This document shows positions 59,812 to 64,000 of a stretch of 64,000 bases of DNA, in pieces. Source of the DNA: Kribbella voronezhensis (GTDB taxonomy: Bacteria; Actinomycetota; Actinomycetes; Propionibacteriales; Kribbellaceae); NCBI RefSeq assembly GCF_004365175.1, contig NZ_SOCE01000002.1:124001-188000 (forward strand), in the 5' to 3' direction. The notes under the pieces are model-generated. The model did no database searches, was not told where the DNA came from, and saw only the letters and a list, made by a program, of their open reading frames with translations. Numbering within the stretch: the stretch's first letter is position 1; each line of letters begins with the position of its first letter. Position numbers and translations under genes: made by a program.

Positions 59812-60120
59812 TCAGCTGTCTTGACCGGTACGGAGGAACTCGGGAGGTTCGCCGGTCAGGGCGGCCGGTGACGTCAGCCAGGTCCGGGTCTGAACCGGGT
59901 ATCTGCGTTCGATCTCGGCGATGAGGAGTTGCCGTGCTTGGGCGACGGTGATCGGCCTCGGCCCTGCGGCGGCCCGGTAGCTGTCGGTTGTGGTGGCACG
60001 CCAGACCGCGTAGAGCTGGGAATCGCTCCAGGTCCGCAGGACGCTGCCGGCGAGCGAACCGTTCGGTGAAGCGGGCCGGAACCTGGTGAGCCAGTTGACG
60101 AGCAGGCGCTGGATTCCCAC
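59812..60120 (-). CDS. Small conserved hypothetical protein
   Basis: About 102 residues from GTG 60120, start uncertain. Trp-rich LLVNWLTRFRPASPNGSLAGSVLRTWSDSQLYAVWRATTTDSYRAAAGPRPITVAQARQLLIAEIERRYP reads as a genuine coding sequence (periodic hydrophobics, WSDSQLYAVWRATT motif). A good GAGGAGAG lies 100 bp upstream before a different 35-codon frame that ends at the start of this gene, so the 5' end could carry a frameshift. Function unknown. Confidence 0.45.
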   Translation of the reverse strand: MGIQRLLVNWLTRFRPASPNGSLAGSVLRTWSDSQLYAVWRATTTDSYRAAAGPRPITVAQARQLLIAEIERRYPVQTRTWLTSPAALTGEPPEFLRTGQDS

Positions 60121-60389
60121 GGTCAGATCCAGTTCTCGCGTTCCGCCGCGAGCTCTTCGACCCGGACGGGCATGCCGCCCCAGATCATCGATGGCAGACG
60201 GGAAGTGGGCGCGGACGGGCGCTCGGGCACAACTCTCCTCTCGCTCACGGTGTTGCAAGGTCTTGTCTAGCCCGTCGCTGGGCCGGATGCGGAGTCCGGC
60301 GACGGAACGACATGCGATCTCAAACTCTCCTCAGCGCGCTCGTCATACTGCCGGACGGTGAGACAGCACTGAATTGGCGAGACCAAATA

Positions 60390-60402
60390 TTGCATAATGC
60401 AA
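60390..60402. promoter_or_regulatory. Palindrome TTGCAT-A-ATGCAA, MarR-type operator at the CLC gene
   Basis: A perfect 13-bp palindrome overlapping a CATAAT -10 box (60393-60398) that is 7 nt before ATG 60406. A bound repressor would block initiation. The MarR-family gene just downstream of the CLC gene is the obvious candidate repressor. Confidence 0.65.
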
Positions 60403-60405
60403 CTC

Positions 60406-62178
60406 ATGTCCGCCGAGATCCTGACGCCTCCCGCTGAAGCGCCGTACCGAGCAAGGGTGCGGCGGCTGCTGCGCGGGTCGGACGGCGGGCTGTTGGCGTT
60501 GGCTTTGCTGGTGGGTGCGGGTTCGGCGGGGTTCGCGGTCTTGTTCCGGTGGTTGATCGCGACCTTTTCGCAGTTGGCGACCGGGCATGCCGACTACGCG
60601 GCCACCCCGGGGGCGTCCCATCCGTGGCTACCCGGGTTGGGGAAGTGGTTCGTGGTCGGTGTGCCGGTGGTCGCCGGTCTGTTGTACGGGCCGTTGTTGC
60701 ATTTCTTCGCCCGGGAGGCGCGGGGGCACGGCGTACCGGAGGTGATGTACGCCGTACGGCATCGTGGTGCCCGTATCGCGCCTCAGGTCGCCGGTGTGAA
60801 GGCGCTGGCGTCCGCGCTGTGTATCGGCGGTGGTGGTTCGGTCGGGCGGGAGGGCCCGATCGTCCAGATCGGCTCGGCGCTGGGATCCACAGCGGGGCGC
60901 CTGGCTCGCGTGGCGGAGCCGCGGCTGCGGGTCTTGGTCGCGTGCGGGGCGGCCGGTGGGATCGCGGCGACGTTCAACGCGCCGCTGGCCGGCGTCTTCT
61001 TCGCGATGGAGCTGATCTTGGCGGACTTCACGGCCCAGGCGTTCGGCATGGTGGTGGTCTCCGCGGTCACGTCCGCCGCGATCGGCCGGGCCGTCCTGGG
61101 GGACGCGCCGTTCCTGACGCTGCCGGCCTTCACTGTCGACCATGTCGGTCAGTACGCACTGTTCGCTGTTCTGGGACTGCTGGCTGGTACGGCTGGTGTT
61201 GTTTTCACCCGGGTGCTTTACCTGATCGAAGATGCGTGCGACTGGTTGTGGCGTGGTCCGGAGTGGTTGCGTCCGGCGGTCGGTGGCGTCTTTCTCGGTG
61301 GACTGCTGCTCGTCGTGCCAGAGATGTACGGGGTCGGCTATCCGGTGCTGGGGCACGCGGTCTTCGGCTTGTACGGCGTCGGATTCCTGCTGTTCCTGGC
61401 GGGGGCGAAGATGGTCGCCACCAGTCTGACCATCGGGATCGGCGGGTCCGGTGGTGTGTTCGCGCCGAGCCTGTTCATCGGGGCGATGCTCGGGTCTGCC
61501 TTCGGTGAGCTGGTCCATCAGGTACTGCCCGGAACCGCGGGCCCGGCCGGTGCGTACGGGTTGATCGGCATGGGTGCTGTTTTCGCCGGTGCGGCGCGGG
61601 CGCCGATCACCGCGGTGGTGATCATGTTCGAGTTGACGGGGGAGTACTCGATCATCTTGCCCTTGATGACGGCGATCGTGCTGGCGGCAGGGATCAGCCA
61701 CGCCTTGTCTCCGGACACCATCTACACGCTCAAGCTTCGCCGGCGCGGTGTCGATCTCGGGCGACGCGAGACGATCAGTACGGCCGCGCGGACCAGGGTC
61801 GGCGACATCATGACCGCCGTGCCCGGACCGATCAACGCGGAGCGTCCGCTGCGGGAGGTAGCAGTGTCACTCGCCCGGTCGGCGTCCGGCGTACTGCCGG
61901 TCCTCGATGCCGAAGGTGAGTACGTCGGTGTCGTGACCGCACGGGTGGTGGCCGAGGCGCTGGCTGACGGGCGGCACGATGCGGACCCGGCGTCGCTGGC
62001 GCTGGAGTTGCCGGTCGAAGTGGGGGAGGACGATCACCTCGACCAGGCGATCGAAGCGCTCGACCGCAGTGGCTGCGCTGCTGTCCCGGTCCTGACCGCA
62101 GGACGGATCGCCGGCTGGATCAGCTACCGCACCGCACTGAACGCACTCCCGGCCGGGCCCGGTGGAGTGGGCTCCTGA
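60406..62178 (+). CDS. CLC chloride channel/transporter with CBS domains
   Basis: 590 residues. Membrane helices span residues 25-445. Ion-path motifs: GGGSVGREGPIVQIGSAL (the GREGP loop with the gating Glu), GIAATFNAPLAGVFFAMEL, and GIGGSGGVFAPSLFIGAMLG (the GxFAP loop). A typical Cl-/H+ exchanger also has a second proton Glu; this cannot be settled from sequence alone. Two CBS domains (about 465-580) follow: RVGDIMTAVPG and GEYVGVVTARVVAEALADG with the second at VPVLTAGRIAGWISYRTAL. ATG 60406 is preferred to 60397 because the -10 box spacing fits it. The MarR-type operator precedes it. Confidence 0.92.
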   Translation: MSAEILTPPAEAPYRARVRRLLRGSDGGLLALALLVGAGSAGFAVLFRWLIATFSQLATGHADYAATPGASHPWLPGLGKWFVVGVPVVAGLLYGPLLHFFAREARGHGVPEVMYAVRHRGARIAPQVAGVKALASALCIGGGGSVGREGPIVQIGSALGSTAGRLARVAEPRLRVLVACGAAGGIAATFNAPLAGVFFAMELILADFTAQAFGMVVVSAVTSAAIGRAVLGDAPFLTLPAFTVDHVGQYALFAVLGLLAGTAGVVFTRVLYLIEDACDWLWRGPEWLRPAVGGVFLGGLLLVVPEMYGVGYPVLGHAVFGLYGVGFLLFLAGAKMVATSLTIGIGGSGGVFAPSLFIGAMLGSAFGELVHQVLPGTAGPAGAYGLIGMGAVFAGAARAPITAVVIMFELTGEYSIILPLMTAIVLAAGISHALSPDTIYTLKLRRRGVDLGRRETISTAARTRVGDIMTAVPGPINAERPLREVAVSLARSASGVLPVLDAEGEYVGVVTARVVAEALADGRHDADPASLALELPVEVGEDDHLDQAIEALDRSGCAAVPVLTAGRIAGWISYRTALNALPAGPGGVGS

Positions 62179-62244
62179 GTCCCGTTGGGATGGTCGATTA
62201 GTCTCGGCAAGGATCAGTCAGAAAAGTATTCCGGAGGTGGAGCC

Positions 62245-62751
62245 GTGGCCGGCTCACGTGCCCGAACCACAGGCGTCCCGACGGACGAGACCGTCGACGA
62301 TCTGGTCGCCGCCGTCCTGACGGCCTCGCGGGTGCTGGTCGGGATCTCCGCCCGGTCGTTGGCCGGGGTCGAGGAGTCGGTCACGCTGACCCAGTTCCGG
62401 ACGCTGGTCGTGCTCGACAGTCACGGGCCGAGCCGGCTCAACCAGTTGGCCGAGCGTTTGGAGGTGACGGCTTCGACAGCGCTGCGGATGGTCGACCGGT
62501 TGATCGCTGCCGGTCTGGTCGATCGGCGGGAGAACGCCCAGGACCGGCGCGAGGTCGTCATCGATCTGACGGCGGCCGGCCGATCCCTGGTACGCCGGGT
62601 CACGCGCGCACGGCGTACCGAAATCGAGCGGGTGGTGCGGGCGATGCCGGTCACCCGGCGGCGTGAACTGGTTCGCGCTCTGGAGGCGTTCGCGACCGCT
62701 GCCGATGAGCCCGCGGTGGTGGCGGAAGCAGCGGGCCGTCTCGGCTGGTGA
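62245..62751 (+). CDS. MarR-family transcriptional regulator
   Basis: 168 residues from GTG 62245 (GGAGG about 8 nt upstream; the frame upstream to 62185 lies in the promoter). The winged HTH is LTQFRTLVVLDSHGPSRLNQLAERLEVTASTALRMVDRLIAAGLVDRRENAQDRREVVIDLT, with recognition helix TASTALRMVDRLIAAGLV and the wing DRREV. It sits 66 bp after the CLC gene on the same strand and probably binds the TTGC-N5-GCAA palindromes; the inducing signal is unknown. Confidence 0.9.
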   Translation: MAGSRARTTGVPTDETVDDLVAAVLTASRVLVGISARSLAGVEESVTLTQFRTLVVLDSHGPSRLNQLAERLEVTASTALRMVDRLIAAGLVDRRENAQDRREVVIDLTAAGRSLVRRVTRARRTEIERVVRAMPVTRRRELVRALEAFATAADEPAVVAEAAGRLGW

Positions 62752-62763
62752 CCCGCTGCGGAG

Positions 62764-63345
62764 TCAGCGGGACTTGAGTTGGGCATAGTCGGCCGCGGTG
62801 AGCGGTTCGGCGGTCAGTGCGCCGTCGGCGAGCAGCGCTTCGACGGGTTGACCGTCGCGGGAGAACGTGACCTCGTCGATGGTGGGTACGGCCGTCATGG
62901 ACAAGACGATCTGTCCGACGGCCAGGATGTTCTCGGTCGCCGATCGGCCGTCGGTCTCACCGGACAGTTCGAGGACGACGCGGTTTCCCTCGACCTGGAC
63001 GATGGAAAGGGCAAGGTCCGGGGGCAACGCGGAGGTGAGGCCGGTGGACTGTTCGGCCGCGGTGGGTCCGGCGAGCAGTGCCTGGATGACCGTGGTGAGG
63101 CGGTCGGTGACAGCTGCGTCCGGTGCTTCGCGGACCAGGCTGACCAACTTGTCCTTGCGCACGAAGTTCACTTGGACTGTCGGCTTGCCGCGGGTCGCTG
63201 TGGGTTGACCGGTGGTCGGTTCAGCGGAGCCTGTCAGTCGCGACGGGACGGGGGCGGGCTCGATCGGCGCGGGTTCGTGCTGGAGAGGAACCCCGCATCC
63301 CACCAGGAGAGCCGACAAGACGATGGCGGCGGCGAGTGCTTTCAT
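62764..63345 (-). CDS. GerMN-domain lipoprotein
   Basis: 193 residues from ATG 63345. MKALAAAIVLSALLVGCG carries a lipobox LVGC. After a Pro-rich linker (EPAPIEPAPVPSRL) comes a GerMN domain: VQVNFVRKDKLVSLVREAPDAAVTDRLTTVIQALLAGPTAAEQSTGLTSALP, then LSIVQVEGNRVVLELSGETDGRSATENILAVGQIVLSMTAVPTIDEVTFSRDGQPVEAL. GerMN proteins include GerM and the LpqB lipoprotein of the MtrAB system; this one is much shorter than LpqB. Its start is within the histidine kinase stop (ATGA), so it is co-translated and may modulate that kinase. Confidence 0.88.
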   Translation of the reverse strand: MKALAAAIVLSALLVGCGVPLQHEPAPIEPAPVPSRLTGSAEPTTGQPTATRGKPTVQVNFVRKDKLVSLVREAPDAAVTDRLTTVIQALLAGPTAAEQSTGLTSALPPDLALSIVQVEGNRVVLELSGETDGRSATENILAVGQIVLSMTAVPTIDEVTFSRDGQPVEALLADGALTAEPLTAADYAQLKSR

Positions 63346-64000
63346 GCCTCGGCCTCCGGCAGCCGTACGACGAATCGCGCGCCGCCGGCGGGTGACGTCG
63401 TACACCAGACCGTCCCTCCGTGCACCGTCGCGGTTTCCGCGACGAGGGCCAGGCCGAGCCCGGTTCCGGACGAGGAGCCGCGCTTGTTCCGTCCGGTCGC
63501 GAAGCGTTCGAACAGGCGCTCGCGGTCCTCGGGCTGAATACCGGGCCCGGCGTCGTCGACGAAGACCAGGACATTCGGACCGGACCGGGTGATCTCTACC
63601 GCTGTGAGGCCGCCGCCATGTGTCTCGGCGTTCTCGAACAGGTTGCGGAACAGCCGTCCGAGGCGCGGTTTGTCGGCCAGTACGACGGCGTCGTCGACCC
63701 CGCTCAGCACACCCTGGTCGCGACCGACCTCGTCGAGCACCTGCCTCAGCAGAGGCTTGAGGCCGATCACACTGCTCAGCCGACGGTCGAGTCCGCCGTC
63801 GGAGCGGGCCAGTTCCAGCAGGTCCTCCAGGAGGCGCCGGAAGCGCTGCAGGTCGGCGGTGACCAGGTCGAGGGCGCGCTGGGAACGTTCCGACAACTCG
63901 TCGCGCCGGGAGTTCAGCAGATCGACGCTGCCGACGAGGGTGGTCAAGGGGGAGCGGAGTTCGTGGCTGACGTCGGCGGCGAGCCTTGCGTCGCGGTTGA
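63342..64000 (-). CDS. Sensor histidine kinase, partial (runs off the window)
   Basis: The 3' 219 codons are present; the start lies to the right of the window. The H-box SHELRSPLTTL (nucleotides 63940-63972), with His at 63963-63965, is followed by the dimerisation helix and a HATPase_c domain: N box in NLFENAETHGGG, G1 DDAGPGI, FERFATGRNKRGSSSGTGLGLALVAETATVHGG (G2 region). A MtrB/CseC-like architecture is plausible given the GerMN lipoprotein partner. The response regulator would be expected further right. Confidence 0.9.
   Translation of the reverse strand, partial: NRDARLAADVSHELRSPLTTLVGSVDLLNSRRDELSERSQRALDLVTADLQRFRRLLEDLLELARSDGGLDRRLSSVIGLKPLLRQVLDEVGRDQGVLSGVDDAVVLADKPRLGRLFRNLFENAETHGGGLTAVEITRSGPNVLVFVDDAGPGIQPEDRERLFERFATGRNKRGSSSGTGLGLALVAETATVHGGTVWCTTSPAGGARFVVRLPEAEA

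Noticed and set aside
59740-59871. 43-codon frame after the first MarR-type palindrome
   Set aside because: Starts at the right distance from the promoter-like repeat but has no coding character and overlaps the minus-strand gene ending at 59812. Kept only as a possibility in the findings.
1-64000. CRISPR arrays, prophage, insertion sequences, rRNA or tRNA genes
   Set aside because: No direct-repeat/spacer array, integrase, transposase or tRNA-like structure was seen on either strand; all tandem repeats found are short, uninterrupted units.

Overview
The window is high-GC, gene-dense, single-chromosome-like DNA from an actinomycete. GC-rich third codon positions, GTG/TTG starts, TetR/MerR/MarR/LacI/LysR regulators, lipoproteins, a Tat-type secreted protein, an ECF42-type sigma factor and many start codons placed 6-7 nt after a TAnnnT box (leaderless mRNAs) all fit. 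Gene content and style suggest Nocardioidales, Kribbella-like; that placement is inference, since no rRNA is present. No tRNA, rRNA, CRISPR, transposase, integrase or phage gene was seen, so this reads as ordinary chromosome with accessory metabolism.

Layout. 1-6.8 kb: 3' end of an exonuclease/BRCT protein, pyrE, a double-HTH MerR regulator divergent from a three-gene ABC-2 exporter, then a minus-strand cluster (DUF429, small protein, FBP-type zinc protein, SRPBCC protein). 7.1-12.6 kb: a PD-(D/E)XK-like protein, a repeat-rich spacer, a lipoprotein divergent from a repeat-bearing membrane protein with a CRP-like site between them, a NarL-type two-component pair and a YjbR protein. 12.6-21.4 kb: a hypothetical, a membrane-fused spermidine synthase homologue, pgm, a TetR/TetX-like pair with nested operators, a HipA-like kinase/DUF3037 pair and a YbdK-type ligase. 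21.4-30.2 kb: a two-domain GDPD, a lipoprotein, a MacB-like ABC system, a secreted GH8 enzyme with a strong operator, and a small secreted protein ending at a shared hairpin terminator. 30.5-33.8 kb: two hypotheticals, an ACT-GNAT protein and a K+ channel subunit that overlap by 152 bp.

34.3-46.0 kb is the most distinctive part: a ten-gene, almost gapless operon behind an autoregulated LacI gene. It encodes a sugar-type ABC importer (two permeases and a binding protein; no ATPase), two different ADP-ribosylglycohydrolase-fold proteins, a ribokinase, a fusion of a glycosidase-like barrel with an FGE/SUMF1-like domain lacking the FGE cysteines, a class III CoA-transferase and a CitE-like lyase. 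The simplest reading is uptake of a ribosylated compound, release and phosphorylation of ribose, and CoA-dependent breakdown of the acid portion; this is a hypothesis.

46-64 kb: a carotenoid-desaturase-like FAD enzyme, an ECF42-type sigma factor, an MFS exporter coupled to a small hydrolase-like protein, a LysR DNA-binding domain fused to an HSL-type esterase, a pair of acyl-CoA dehydrogenases, a Tat-exported protein, an F420-type nitroreductase, a POT transporter, small membrane and stress-type proteins, a CLC channel with a MarR-type operator motif that also occurs 0.67 kb upstream, a MarR gene, and a GerMN lipoprotein coupled to a histidine kinase that runs off the right edge.
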